Below are positions 35,877-48,500 of a DNA stretch of 64,000 nt, piece after piece. Every line of letters starts with the position of its first letter. The first letter of the stretch is position 1. Under the pieces are notes generated by a model, which worked only from the letters and a program-made list of their open reading frames with translations, did no database searches and was not told the origin of the DNA. The position numbers were made by a program, and so were the translations under genes. Origin of the DNA: Crocodylus rhombifer (taxonomy: Eukaryota > Chordata > Crocodylia > Crocodylidae); NCBI GenBank assembly GCA_038503035.1, contig JAVSML010025538.1:2210880-2274879 (forward strand). Reading direction: 5' to 3'.

Positions 35877-36340
35877 CAGGTTTCCCTTGCTTTACGTGGG
35901 TTCTGTATGTGTGAATTCGCTCTCACCTGATGACCCTTTTTATTACCAAAAATTTGCTATATGCAATGTAAATTCCCTCTTATGCGATCCCTATAGTAGA
36001 AATCTGCTTTGGGTGGTGCATTGTGGGAGTGACATGCACCAAAACACAATCTCCTGTCTGGATCTGTGCTTCTTACTCATTGTCTGGGACACATGTTTCT
36101 GTAGTTGCCATCCCTATTACAGCTTCTAAGCATCCTGCTAGCTTATCTCCAACTGTTGGCTGTTGGCAAGTACCAAAATTGCCTTGTAAAAGTGGTAGAA
36201 ATGGGTCTTGGGGTCAGTGCAGTTGAGGTCTTAGAACGTATCCCCTTTTGTTACATTGTAAAGTGGGTTCCCTTTATGCGAAGTTGAGTTGTGCACCATT
36301 TTCCAGGAACATACGTACAGCATAAAGCGCAGGAAACCTG
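35877..36340. mobile_element. Tigger-like (Tc1/mariner) MITE
   Basis: Ends CAGGTTTCCCTTGCTTTACG and, inverted, CAGGTTTCCTGCGCTTTATG, with TA on each side (35875-35876 and 36341-36342). CAGG ends and a TA duplication are typical of Tigger/pogo elements. At 464 bp with no transposase, it is non-autonomous. Confidence 0.85.
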
Positions 36341-36344
36341 TATG

Positions 36345-36816
36345 TAAAGTGTGTGTCCTCGGACATTCTACTCTGATATTCAACATGAGGAAAGAAAAAC
36401 TACAAATTCATCTTCTCTCAGGCTCATGATAGGGGAAGAGCACATTTTACAAAAGACAGTAAATTTTGTGGCATATTTTATGGTATATTTCCATAGGAAT
36501 AAAAAAAATCTTTTTGCATATTTCTGAAGGTGAGGCATCTTAACCAGCCTATATAAAAATGATTAAGATACTTTCATGGTAGCTGATAAACCAAAGATTC
36601 CAATATACAAAGACATATTCACAAGCAACAGACAGGGAAAGAAAAGAAAGTCCAAGCAAACAATAAAAATTCAACGGATTTACTCATCTCCAGGGATAAG
36701 GGCTATAACTAGTAGTAAGAATTATGAGTCACAATTTACTTTTCTGTGGAAGCAGCAGCTGTGACCTATTCAAGATCACCATTTAAGACAAGGATCCTCT
36801 TTTTTTCCCCCCACAG
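36345..36816. other. single-copy AT-rich DNA
   Basis: AT-rich, ending in a pyrimidine tract at 36799-36816 that belongs to the acceptor described next. Confidence 0.5.
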
Positions 36817-37110
36817 TATACAAGGCCAGGACTGCTAAATGTAATGTCACAACAAGAAAGTAATTGGAGAGGCCATGCAGAACCTTGTGATACGATGGAT
36901 AAAATTCTTGTGTCTGGCAAGGTAGAGGTGAAGGTGAGCTTGAACCAATATAATATAGAAGAGTCTGGCCCTGAAGAATACTGTATTGTATTGAATATGT
37001 GTATTGCTATGGGGAAGAATGACCATTATGTACAAAAGCAAATTATACACTTCCTACAAGCCAACAGCTATCCAAAGGCACTAAAGACTGTCTATCTAGT
37101 ACTACGTTAA
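36817..37110 (+). other. open frame behind a strong splice acceptor
   Basis: CTCTTTTTTTCCCCCCACAG ends at 36816 and would be an excellent splice acceptor. From 36817 the frame stays open in phase 0 for about 97 codons (YTRPGLLNVMSQQESNWRGH at the start, KALKTVYLVLR at the end), stopping with TAA at 37108. A donor GTGAGC at 36934 would give a 117-nt exon of 39 codons; otherwise it could be a terminal exon. I recognise no family and no repeat here. A frame of this length is uncommon in AT-rich DNA but can arise by chance. Confidence 0.22.
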
Positions 37111-37119
37111 TAAATAATA

Positions 37120-37420
37120 AAAATAATCAAGCCTCCTAAATACGAATTCCTGAATAGCTAACCCCACATGGTTTTATTCTACCTGTAGCCTTTCTTAGCA
37201 TACTTAGAAACAGATGCACTGTAAGTAATAGTACTTTCACCATCGCTCACAGCAGCAGTAGCTTCCCACTAGCAATCAGTCACTTGTGCAATAAGATCTG
37301 TTATCAATAAAGAAAGAGCTCAAAGACTTTTAGGGTTGAAACAGGAACCTGCTGGTTGCTGCAAATATCTCACCAGTGCATTTGAGCCTGACACTTAATA
37401 TTTAAACTGAATTGCAGGCT
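37120..37420. other. single-copy DNA
   Basis: No gene or repeat recognised. Confidence 0.45.
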
Positions 37421-37424
37421 GTAT

Positions 37425-37725
37425 ACACCAAGGATACTCCCCCTGTGTGTGGCGGTGCACTCCCTGAAAAAGGTGCCACTGACACTGTCAGTAGCACATG
37501 CAGGCAGTCATCACTTGCCACCCTGATGCTGAAATCTGCAGGCAGTCACCGATTGCCCCTGGCTGCTACCAATGTTGCTGATGGCACCTGCTGGTGGCTG
37601 CCACCCGCCACCCCTCTGCCACTGACAGTGCTGGTGGTGTCTGTGGGAGCTCTCCGCTGCCACCGGCACAGTCATGGCCCCCCAGCTGCTGGGGTCATGC
37701 ACCGTTCATGAAGCTCAGTAGTAAC
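37425..37725. repeat. GC-rich unclassified block
   Basis: Repeated GGCAGTCA(T/C)CACTTGCC or GGCAGTCACCGATTGCC motifs about 50 bp apart (37503 and 37551), and CTGCCACTGACAGTGC/GCCACTGACACTGTC at 37470 and 37617. Probably part of an interspersed repeat with internal duplication. Confidence 0.4.
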
Positions 37726-37729
37726 AAAT

Positions 37730-39340
37730 TCACAGCCTGGCAGGCCCAGCATACAAACCTCCAATGCAGGGTTCATTTTAAATACTTTTCATCTACAAAG
37801 GAAATTTGGCTTTTATCCTTTTTTCTAAAGAATAGTAATAGTAGTAATGGTACTTCTAAAAGGGAAAGCAGCAATATGGAGGAAGATAGCCTCTTTTCTC
37901 CTGTCTAATGATACCTTTTACTTATTTTACTTATTCATAAAAACTATGCTTTAAAATACCATGCAAGTTTTTTATTGCAGTTCAGACAAATTGTGTGTTC
38001 TTTGCTTTGCTTTTCAGGATGGCAGATACATGGAGCCATGTGGACATTGTTGTCTTGGGGCCAAATCCTTTGCTGGAACAATTCCACTGAGTTATGCCAG
38101 TAGAAAATCCAGAGCATTATAATGGCTTGTACCAGAAGGATGTCAGCCATCAAAGCCAAAGGTTTCGTGAAGGCTTAAAAACTTTAATACACAGTAAGAC
38201 ACACTACAGGAATATAGGAAGTGCTATACTGGATAAGGGTCAGTGGTCTAGCAAGTCCAGTCTTCCTTCCCCAACAATGACAAGAACTATCCTTTGAAAG
38301 CTCCAGATTTTTTTTTCCCCAATCACACAATTCTAGCTTCAGGCTTCAATGTGGTCTTAACCCATTTAGCATTTACTTCATCTTCTTCCAGCCACGCTAA
38401 TCTTTTACTTTATCATCATAGCTTGGTGCACAGTAAAATATTATTGTTTATTTACAGTGCCAGGAAACTGTCATGCCCTACTTCTTTCTCTTATTTCATC
38501 CCCATTCCCAAATGTTTATTCCAAAATATGGCAGGAGTTGGGGTAGATTAGTACCTTACAAACTAACTAAAACTTAAGAGCATGCCAAAGTATGACACTC
38601 CTGACACTTCTTTCCCTTGAACTGTTGCTTACATACACAGCAGGTAGTTCAAAATTTTAAAAGTACAATTAAATGTCCATAGACATACACTAAAAGATTA
38701 CTCCCCAACATTACAACAGATTTATCATTAACAAACTTTTCTCTCTCAAGTCTTTCAGTATCTTCTGTTTCTTTTGATATCTACTGGCTATTCTGGTTTA
38801 AAGTACTGTCTCCACTCTCTTTTTAGTAGCTGCATCCCTTGCCAGAACATTACATGCACCTCTGCTACTTTTAAGTCATCTTGTTATGTGGATAGACTTT
38901 GATTTCTTCCATTTCATTGCCTTCTGTGTAGTTGTATTTAAATTCCTCCATTGTTCTCCCCACTCTTCATGCTGTCTCAGAAAATCATTGGTCTCATTTT
39001 TTCACACTGCTATTTTAAATGACTCCCCTTATTGCTACTTCATCATTGTCCACAGATATTGTTATCATTTTCTGCAAAATTGCCTTCCAAAAATTTTACA
39101 CAATTACGTATTTATTTCTCCCTTTCATGTTGTAATTTCTGTTATCTTTGTTTCTGCCTACTTTTATGTGAACATCAACTCAGCAGTCATTCAGCAAGTT
39201 AAATGATGCTCATTGCAGATAAAATAGGCACTGGATATGTGGTCCCTAATCCTTCAATATGTAATGTACAGGCAATCTGCTGAGTATGTGCAGAATACTT
39301 CTGACCACAGACAGACCTGTGATTTTGTAAAAGGGGGCTG
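37730..39340. other. single-copy AT-rich DNA, no gene seen
   Basis: AT-rich with CT-rich patches. No supportable exon. Confidence 0.5.
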
Positions 39341-39445
39341 GAAGCAGAGATTGATGTTGAAGGAGTGGCTCCATGCCCACTCCCAGCTTCTCTCCCACCA
39401 CTGGCATAGGCAGGCCTTGTCATGGAAACAATAACCAGGGATTTT

Positions 39446-39895
39446 TTTAAATCTCCAAATCAAGTAAAAATCCTGCTTCCCCTTGCTCTTGGCACCCCCT
39501 CTCTTCCCATTGCCCCCTTCTCTTCTCAGTACCGCTGCTGTCCCCACTGTCTCCAGCTGCTCTAGGGGTAGAGGGAGCTCCAGAGCCACTCCTAACCTGC
39601 CCCCACTGGGTTGCACAGGGGTTGGAGTCAGCTGCAGATGACAACAGCTTCTGGGGACCACATGGGGAAACTGGGCAGGGAGGAGGAACTCACACACTGC
39701 AGCCACAACCGTCTTCAGCTGACCATGGCCCCCTGTGCAACTCAACTGGAGTGGTCAAGGAGTGGCTTTGGAGCTTCTTCACCCCTGGGACAGCTGGGGA
39801 TAGTGGAAGGTTGGGGCAGGGGGAGTCAAAGGGCAGGGGCTTTCACTAAGCATGGAGGGGAGCAGGGAATTCTTACCTGATTTGAAAATGTCTCT
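39446..39895. repeat. long inverted repeat, fold-back element
   Basis: The left arm (about 39446-39645) and right arm (about 39708-39895) are imperfect inverted copies over about 190 bp. Paired landmarks include CTCCAAATCAAGTAA with TTACCTGATTTGAAA, CTGCTCTAGGGGTAGAGGGA with TTCACCCCTGGGACAGC, and GTTGCACAGGGGTTGG with CCCCCTGTGCAACT. The loop is about 60 bp. Frames of 100-160 codons here are by-products of GC-rich sequence. Confidence 0.8.
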
Positions 39896-39899
39896 GGCT

Positions 39900-41130
39900 C
39901 CTTCTCCCATGATGTACTACAAACAGGGGGCAGGGGTGCAGCTATGCTACTGCCCCCACTTGGCATGTGCTCCAGTAAATGTTGCACAAATAGTGTTGTT
40001 GGTAATTCAGCGAGGTAACTCAGCAACTCCCCCATTTTACAGATGATTGACTTCCGGATGAATATGAAATTCCAGTGAAATGTAGCCAAGTGGTGTTGTA
40101 TTTTTACTAAATGCAATTATATTAAATGTATATTTCAACAGTTTAAAGATGAAAAAAAAAGCTTGACTGTCCACAGCTAGTGATCTAATGAAAAGGTGAA
40201 ATACCATTACAGAACAAACTGGTATTCAGTCCCAGTCTCTTCCCCAGCAGAGCCAACTATGGATATAAATCTCGTTATCTCAGGAATCTCAACTACAATC
40301 TATATTCACTTTTCTTTTAAAAAAAAAAAAAAATCAATGAAACAATACCTTCCTTACATCTGTAAAAAGAAATTCTATTATTCACAGATTGCATGATGGT
40401 GAGCTTTAGAAAAAAGATCATCTCCATTGCCAAACAACAGATCAATATCTTTCTTTAGTTAGTGTAGATATAAAAGAAAAAGTGCTGTAGCTTGAGCTCA
40501 AATTGAGGATGAACTTATTAAAACAATACTTAAAGTGCATGGTTTTCAGAATTGCTCTCTCTCCTGATTCCCAACTATAGTGCCTGAACAATCTTTATTG
40601 CCAAAATTATTGTTGTTTTAATACACTCCTGGGTGTTATAAACTCAAAAAAGAAGCAACCTTCTTAAAAATAATTTATATCACTGAAAGCTTCTCTGTTG
40701 TGCTATGGTTTCCAGACCTAAGTGTAATTAACCCAATGGTGCTGGCAACATATACTTCCTTTTGATGCAAGATGCTGAACGTATAATAATGGCAAAGTCA
40801 AAACAACAAAAGAAGTAGAACACTGACAGTATACAATGATTACACAAATTAACAGGAACTGAAGCTAAGTTGCCATGTACAGTATACTATTTATCAATTA
40901 CAGTCATTAAATTCTGTTACCTCTGCTTTAAGGCACCTACAAATGCACACTCATAAAAAAGAGCTTTAAAGAAACAATTACACTGTTAAAAGCAGCAAAT
41001 TACAGCATACCCAATGGATCACTGCTGTGTCTGGGTTCTGAAGAACACAAAGTGGAGGAGAAGGCTGTCAGACATCTGTTTACAGCTCCCCAGTTCTCTG
41101 TGAATATTTCTAGTGCTGTTTTAGTTCACA
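39900..41130. other. mostly single-copy AT-rich DNA
   Basis: No gene seen. A run of A at about 40319-40333. Confidence 0.5.
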
Positions 41131-41139
41131 TTAGATGGC

Positions 41140-42000
41140 AATGGTCTCAAGAAGCCATTTGAGTAGGTGCTCACAGTAGATGCTACATTTTTCTAGATTT
41201 AATCTGGACTACAGCCATCCCTATATACAGGTGGACACTTGTAGTCCAAATTATAATTGACTTCAGTCCAAATTAACTAATTCTTATTGAATGGGGGTTC
41301 AAATGAATGCAGACTAGGGCAGTCCAAAGCAGGCAATTTAAACTGTTTTCATTAACATGTATATATGGCAGGTATCTAGGGCTTGCTGTTTCTCATGCTC
41401 ACCACCTAGTGTAGTGAGTGAGCACTGTTTTGTGGCTCTCATTGCGAGTAAGGAGGGCAAGAAGGGACTTGCAAGAAGTGTTATTAATACCAAAACAAAA
41501 ATTGCTTATGGTGTTTTCTCCTGCAAACCCTCCCCACTTCCCTCTGTAGCAATACAGCAGTAGCCAGGCTTGGGGTGCTACGTGATACCCCCCATGCCAC
41601 TCCAGTGAGCTGTCTGTGGTTCCCAAGGTAGTTGGGGAAAAATACACTACCACCATGGTTCCCAGCTGTATCCCAGTAGTGGGTGGCTTGGGGTCCCCAC
41701 AGGGAAGTCCTTAGGCCAAGGGGAATGTAAAAAAAGGCCCCACAGGACCATGCAGCTCAAGCAGCTCCTAAGAGGGGCTCTAAAAATTCAGCAGTCCATC
41801 CTGGGGCTAGGTTGGGGTGTCCAGGAACTCCCCCATCCAGATGATCCAACCACACCTGCACCCTTCCCCAGCAGGACCAGTAGAACCCCTACAAGGTGTT
41901 CCCCCATAGGAAACCCCCTGCCACAAACAATACTTGTTGTATATTAAGACAAAAAAAAGGCTTTATTTAGGTATTAAAACACAATAAATGAATGGTGGTA
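41140..42000. repeat. probable DNA-transposon-derived block
   Basis: GGACTACA (about 41208) pairs with TGTAGTCC (about 41241), and AGTCCAAATT / AGTCCAAATTAA recur at 41240-41275, suggesting a TIR-type end. The following 41550-41930 is GC-rich with no open frame of interest. Boundaries uncertain. Confidence 0.35.
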
Positions 42001-42419
42001 AAAATACAGTTCAAGCTAGGCATGAGTCCCTATTCCCTAACTTATCCGAGCGTCCAGCACCTCCTGTTGTCTCTACTGCAGAACCTCCCTGATGGTCAAT
42101 GATCATATATTAACCCTTCATTTGAATTGAAATTTGATTCAAACTGTGTGATGTGGATCAGTTATCATGGTTTAGAAAGTAGTGAGCATGTCTATAAATG
42201 GCTGGGCATAACTGGGCTGTTCTGCACTTTGGGTGGTACTGGTGCACTTGGAGGCAGCAGCATAGTGCTGGGAACACAGTGGCAGCAGCTGCTATGTTTA
42301 TGCCAAAGTCATTGCCCAGAACTGGTGCCTCAATCCTTGCCCCAAGGCATAGAAGCTACCCCTGCACTTACCAAATACCCAAGCACACAAGGAGATGAAA
42401 TTCTGTCCCTATAAGCCTA

Positions 42420-43830
42420 GGACTACCAAGAACTTTGTTTCACTCAGTGGTTTAAAAATGTTTTCATATTGATTTTGTTTCTATATACTCTAGTCAGTTA
42501 AGTCACTGCTTAATTATATCAATGCAAACCACCCTTTTTAGACATGCTGGATCATCAGCATATATAACATAAATACATCCGTATATGCACATGTTCTTCT
42601 TTTAAAATTTTAGCCAATTAACTATTTTCTATAAACAGTTATTTGCCACTTCCTCACTCAAGTGAAATAATCTGACATATAATTTGCAATGCATTAATGA
42701 TAACTCTTCCAAAATAGCATCTTTAACGGCTTGTTATTTCAGTTTAATGCCTTATTTTATAGGAAATTAAAATGAAACAGAACACAATTTAAAAAGGCAA
42801 CACATTACTTTGGCCCAATTACATTTTAGCAAAGAAATATTTTGCTCAGTAGCATCATTCAGGTAGTTAACTGGGCCCTGTGTATTCTGTGATTCTCCAG
42901 CAGCATTGCACGAAAATTAACCAACTGCTACAGAACTGTGCTCTAGAAATTTATCTTTCATTAATAGTTAGGGTTTCAAGCCCCCCTGGGAGCATAGGTG
43001 ACCTTGAAAAGTGAACTGCATACTGTCCTCCTGAGCTTGTTAGCAGCTTAAAAAAATAATTTTGAAACACATGAATTGCCTTGGTCATAACACTGGACTG
43101 TTAACACTGGAACCTAAAGAGAACAACCAAGGCTTATTGAAAATTTAAACTGGAGGAAGGGGAAAGTGTAATATAAATTGTATTTAATATAGAAATAACA
43201 CAAAAGTTCCTGCAGTCATTTTTTATTTTCATATCTAATTCAATAAAATGTCAGTGTTGGTAAAATTAATCTGATAAAATATTTCAAGAATGTGTACTAG
43301 AGAAAGCGAGGGCTCATATTGTAGAATTTAGACCTGCATCTCTCAGAGCACACATAAGCTTAGCTGAAAGGACTGAAATTCCAGCTTACTGCAGGAAGCA
43401 AGTAACTCTTACACAGAAAAAGACTTACAGTGTGCTCATCCTTAGGGATATACCGATAGCAACAAATTATTCTCAGTGTTGTAAAGGACATCAAATTAGT
43501 TACATTATCAATAAATATACATTCTAGGCAGGATGTGGCTCCCTGTAGAAATACAGATTCTAGGGTGGCTCTCTGCTTATAAAGAATGTTATCAAATCAA
43601 TCAAATCTATAGTTGTTCTTTAATGTTTGGTCCAATACCTCACCACCACATTATAAAGTTTCCATTTTATAATTCAATTCTGATGCAATGATATCTTGCA
43701 GCAGATAACAGTTCAACCTGACTTAACATCAATTCCTACTGTCTGAGAATTCAATATTGCAGCCCCATTCTTTCTGTCTTCAAAAAACTGGGTGCAATGT
43801 TGATCTTGGATCCATTTAATTTGATCCCAT
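42420..43830. other. single-copy AT-rich DNA, no gene seen
   Basis: AT-rich with no recognisable gene or repeat. Confidence 0.5.
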
Positions 43831-43867
43831 CAGATTTGATTTGTGTCATCTACACAAATCAAATCTG
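43831..43867. repeat. perfect 16-bp hairpin
   Basis: CAGATTTGATTTGTGT (43831-43846), loop CATCT, then the exact inverse ACACAAATCAAATCTG (43852-43867). Confidence 0.95.
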
Positions 43868-44877
43868 TGCATCTACATGAGACACTTTACTTGAGATTAG
43901 AGCTAATTACTGTGCAGTAAGTGTCACCATCATCTACACATGCAGATACTTACTGCATAGTAGTTTGCTCTAATTGCAAGTAAATTTCTACCTGCCAATG
44001 TAAGTAGGAAATTTACTCTCAATTACTTACTGCACAATAGCACACATGTAGATGCCTGACCTGGAACAAATGTGCTCCCCATCAGCTGGGGACGGGAGAT
44101 TGCCACCTGCCCTCAGGAGTTGCCTGCTGCTGGGTGGGCTCTGCACCAAATCCCAGGTGGGGACAATGTCCCCCTGCCCCGACAGCAAGGAGCTCCCAGA
44201 CCCTGCTTCATGATCACAGAGCAGGTGCTGAGAGATCCTTATCTCCCAGTATGAGCACCATAGTTATGGCACTGGCTTCACTGGGAAATTCTTATCTCCC
44301 AGCCTGAGCTCCACAGTCCCAGGGCCCAGACTGAGAGATTCTTCCCTCCCAGTACTGGCTCTGCGGTCATGGGGCTGGCACTGGGAGAGAAGAGTCTCCC
44401 AGCATCAGCCCTGCAACCACAGCGCTGGCACTAGGATAGAGCAATCTCCCAGCACTGGCCCCACAACCATGCAGCTGGCACTGGGATATAAGGCTATAAT
44501 CCCACAATTGTGGAGTAGGGGCTGGGGGCTGAGAGCTCCCTGCTGCCATGGCAAGGGTACATACTGCCCACCTAGGATCTGGCAGCAGAGCTGGCCCCAG
44601 CAGAAGGCAGATCTTGGGGCCCGGGAGCAATGTTCTGGCCCCAACCAGGTCAGAGCCGTCTCCTGGCCCTGTGCTCCCTGTCAGCCCCTGAGCTAGCACT
44701 CAGGGGGATCCTAGAGCCTGGCTGCTACAGGAGCCCAGTGCAGAGCCACAGGGAGCAGGAGCAGCAAATCTGCTCTCATATCCCTGCACATGTAGATATG
44801 TGCCTGGGAGAATTTACACTACAGTACTTTACTCCAGAGTAAACTGTTCCTGGATTATCTGCATGTGTAGACACAGA
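43868..44877. mobile_element. probable MITE carrying a tandem array
   Basis: Left side has CATCTACATGAGACAC, ACTGTGCAGTAAGTG and CATCTACACATGCAG; right side has CACATGTAGATATGTG and ATCTGCATGTGTAGAC. These are opposed copies of the same MITE-end motif. Several motif copies on the left suggest nested insertions. A GC-rich interior holds the 50-bp array. Exact ends are not resolved. Confidence 0.5.
44192..44545 (+). repeat. 50-bp tandem repeat, about 6-7 units
   Basis: The motif (T/G)CTCCCAG recurs at 44192, 44242, 44295, 44345, 44395 and 44445, with spacings of 50, 53, 50, 50 and 50, and degrades after about 44497. Each unit also has GGCACTGGGA or a variant. Long minus-strand frames follow from the repeat and are not genes. 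Confidence 0.9.
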
Positions 44878-44878
44878 C

Positions 44879-45121
44879 AGTGGCTATGTCTACATGAGAT
44901 GCTAAATGCACAGTTGTTATATACACAAGTACTAAATGCCTGTGCAATAACTGGAGTCACTGCACAGTAGTATCCCTGAACAGCTTTTTGGTGATGCTGA
45001 CTGCACAGTAGCTTGTTACTACTGCGAAACAGTGTCATATCATGCTTCATGACACATGATACTACTGCATAGTTCTAATGCATCATTGCACAGTCAGCCT
45101 CGCGTGTAAACCTGGCCACTG
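44879..45121. mobile_element. MITE, 243 bp, with matching inverted ends
   Basis: AGTGGCTATGTCTACATGAG at the left and, inverted, AGTGGCCAGGTTTACACGCG at the right. The interior has repeated CTGCACAGTAG and ACTACTGCATAG-type palindromes. It resembles short Harbinger-type MITEs common in crocodilians, but the target duplication could not be fixed and the family name is unsure. Confidence 0.65.
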
Positions 45122-45309
45122 AAAATCAATTTAGGAAAGTTACACCCATGATTTGTTATAAAACTGCAGTGTTTTGCATGGCCAACAACAATTAAAAATA
45201 CAGGTATATAAGACTGCCTAGAGGGGAAGTATTACCTCCCTGGACCTATTAATCAGGCACCTGCATGATAAAGTGCAGTTAGCTTTACTGACCATTTCAT
45301 CACACTGAT

Positions 45310-45590
45310 GACTCATGTTCACCTTGGAGTCAACTATGACTCACTCTAAGATCCCTTTCAACTGCTGTGCTGCTGAGAAGGTCATCCCCCACCCCAGCCT
45401 GTAAGTGCCTTGGTGATTCCTTCTCCCTAAGTGCAGCACTTTGCACTTGTCTTTGTTGAACTGCATTGTATTCTGTTCTGCCTATCCAGATCTGCCTGGA
45501 ATCCATTTCCTAGCCTATCGTGTGTTAACTTTACCCCATAGTTTGGTATCATTTGCAAATTTGGACAGAGTGAATTTTACTGATGGATGA
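45310..45590 (-). mobile_element. CR1 LINE fragment
   Basis: Reverse complement of a CR1 reverse-transcriptase C-terminal region: AAGTGCAGCACTTTGCACTTG, TTGTTGAACTGCATT and TTTGGTATCATTTGCAAATTTGG are the antisense forms of conserved CR1 codons around the YADD and the following hydrophobic block. Old and truncated at both ends. Confidence 0.75.
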
Positions 45591-45599
45591 ATAGTGGAG

Positions 45600-48500
45600 T
45601 GCAAAGTGAAGTTCAAACATACAGTTGGTTTCCTAACCTCTATTTCTTTCTTATATTCTGATCATCCTACTTTGGAACTATATCAAAAACTATGTATGAA
45701 ATCTATAGAAGAGTAACTTTAATTATACACATATTTAAACTTTACCAAGTTGTATATGTCCATTTATCTCTTAACCACGTGGAACAGCATGCCAAAAATT
45801 AACTCATTTGTTTATATTTAATTTATAAACTATTCTAAAGTTCTCATCATAAGACATTTGAAAAACTCACATGTATTACTTTAGTGTTAAAATATTATTA
45901 AGAGTTATGAAAAAATTAATAACCATACTTTGCAGAACCGAGATTGGCACAGACTCACTAGATTTATCCAACAATAAACAAGAAAACTGGTAGCAAAACC
46001 ATACAGAAAATTCACTTCTCTTCAAGCCAGCAACACAAGAATATGTATGAGTATTCCTGTCTACTCTCAACTCTTTAGAAATAGAATAAAATCCCACTAC
46101 TAGTAGATTTTCCAATAACTGCCTTTTATGGGTGTTGTGCAAATTTCTCCAATGTGAGATACCACTTATTGTCAGGGGAAAAAACACTGAAATATATAAC
46201 TGGTCTAATTCTATATGGCAACTACATTTATCCATTTCTCTAAATCCTGTAGAATACTTTGGAAATGTAAGGGAATTTTATTTTATTTTTTTTTATAATA
46301 AAGTAAAAACAGAGCATTTTTTTATTTTTAGAGAAAGTAAATCCATTCCATAAAAAAATTATACTAATCAAAGCTATTGTTTTTCAGATGTCTAACATAA
46401 TGGTGTGTAGCTAAGATAGAATAGCTATGAAAGCACATTTTTATTAAACTTTGCTTGGACCCAACAAAAAAACTCTTTTTTTCCCTAGTCTAACTCCTAG
46501 CATTTATGTTATTTACATATCCAAAACATTTCCTAGGTGCCAATTAGCCCCACCTGTAGTAACTCAGATTATTTTGAACATTCAGAATGAAGTGCTTTAA
46601 CTTATTTCAGCAGTTCCCTTGAAGAAACGGAGTAAGTGAGCATATATTATAAGCAACAAGATGAACCCAAATAATTAATATTTTGATGCACTTCACCTGC
46701 TGTAATGTTTGCTCTTACAAGATTAGGTTGGTATGAAATAAATAATAACTTCAGACAATTTGTTATCCCACTTTTCAACATGATGTTTCAATTTATATAA
46801 TTACTTGGTTTGATTTATTGTTGTATCTTTACTCAAGTTACAAATTCTAATAATGTATTATCAATGTCATTAGCTGTTTTTTGGTAGAAACCATTCCTTT
46901 TAATCAAGCTAGCATTTTTATTGCAGTGGGAATATACTTCTTGTACTTCTATGGAATCAAAATGCCCTTTTTAATGGTATGATGGGAAAACACTTCCATG
47001 TTTAGCCAGGCACAACAAAGTAAAACAGGGACATGTTACTGAAGGAAAAAATGATTTAAAAAAATGTAATTAGTTCAACTAATTAATTCACTTTTTAATA
47101 AGTGTATTAGCAATGAATATCAATAGAGGAGTATCAAATCATGTGAAACAAGTAAACAAATAGCACCCTAATTTTGCAGAAAATATTTAAGAAATATTTG
47201 TTGTCAGTTGTTACCAACTGTAATTGTCACCTCAGTGAAGCTGATGTGCATCACAGGGTGAAAAAGAAAAGATATCAGGGATAGGACACCAAATTGCATT
47301 TCAGAAATGCATTTAATTTTAACAGATTAAGGGATAAAACTGATAAAATGTAGACTACCATAGCTAGTTTACTACCCTAACTCACTAGCATAAATCAACG
47401 GAAACTTCTTACCATGTTCAGTTATACCAAAAGAAAACAAAACACGTCTATAACATCTCTTCCTATACATATAGAAACATGTCTATAATACTTCTTTGCA
47501 AACTATAGTTTTCATTCATGAAGGATACAAATTTTGATAATTAATTAATATGGTTTCTGTTTTTCAAATGCCAGTGACTGTTTACCAGTGTTTGCTGTTC
47601 GTACAGGTATAAAATGGTTGGACATTGATTTCTGAACTGTTCCCAGAGTCTTGATAATATAAAAGCAAAAAAAAGAGCATTCTTAATTCAACCCCACTCA
47701 AACCATATTTGAAAAAGGACTCGTTTCACCACATGGAATATTTTCAAACGTGCTAACTAACCTGCTATGCATTATAAATGGAGAGTATTAAATAAGAGAT
47801 TTTATTTTTTTAAACAATGATCTGCAACAGTAACATAAAACATGAAAAGAAGTTCAAAAAAAGTTGCTAATTGACATAACCCCTCAGTGTTAAATACATC
47901 GGTAGCTCCAAAATTATAGGAACCTGCCTTTTACTGGCATTGTTGTATGTCACACCTTTATCATGGTAGTGATTACTGAGAATGGTCATCAGTAGTTACA
48001 GCTGAGCAGCAGAAGCAGCTCATTACAAGGTACTTTTTTAAATATTTGGCTTCATACATGCAAAAATTGCTATGTCATGTCATCTAATACGTTAATGTAT
48101 TGAGATGTTAAACTAAGAAAAAATTATTTTTTCTAAGGAACTGTTCATATCCTCTCCACAGAGGTATCTTAACACAGGAAAACTAGTATGTTTTTCTAGG
48201 TAGCCAGTTTTGCATGTATGCTAGTGAATCAGGATGTGTCAACACTGCAACTAGGAGCAGGAATTTTACGGTGGGTAAACATCTCTCTCCTGGCTTTAAC
48301 TTATAAGGGAGTAAAACAAGCTACAAAAACATGACAGTATGGTTTGCTCAGGATTACCAGGGACACGGGGACACATTCAGACAGGCTGAGGTTTGTGCTG
48401 CTGTGTGCTCATTGTTGTTACCAGTTGTAGCTAAATTAAAGGTGGTGCAGACATTCCTATCCATACTACAATCACACCTTTGGTTGCAGGAAAACACAAC

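Noticed and set aside
39254..39745. 163-codon frame on the minus strand
   Set aside because: It covers one arm of a long inverted repeat plus flank. Frames on both arms follow from shared GC-rich sequence.
44192..44545. Regular spacing that might suggest a CRISPR array
   Set aside because: Units are contiguous and diverged with no unique spacers, and the genome is a vertebrate one.
44367..44699. 110-codon frame on the minus strand with repeated peptide
   Set aside because: The repetition comes from the 50-bp DNA array, and the period is not a multiple of three, so no protein repeat is kept in frame.
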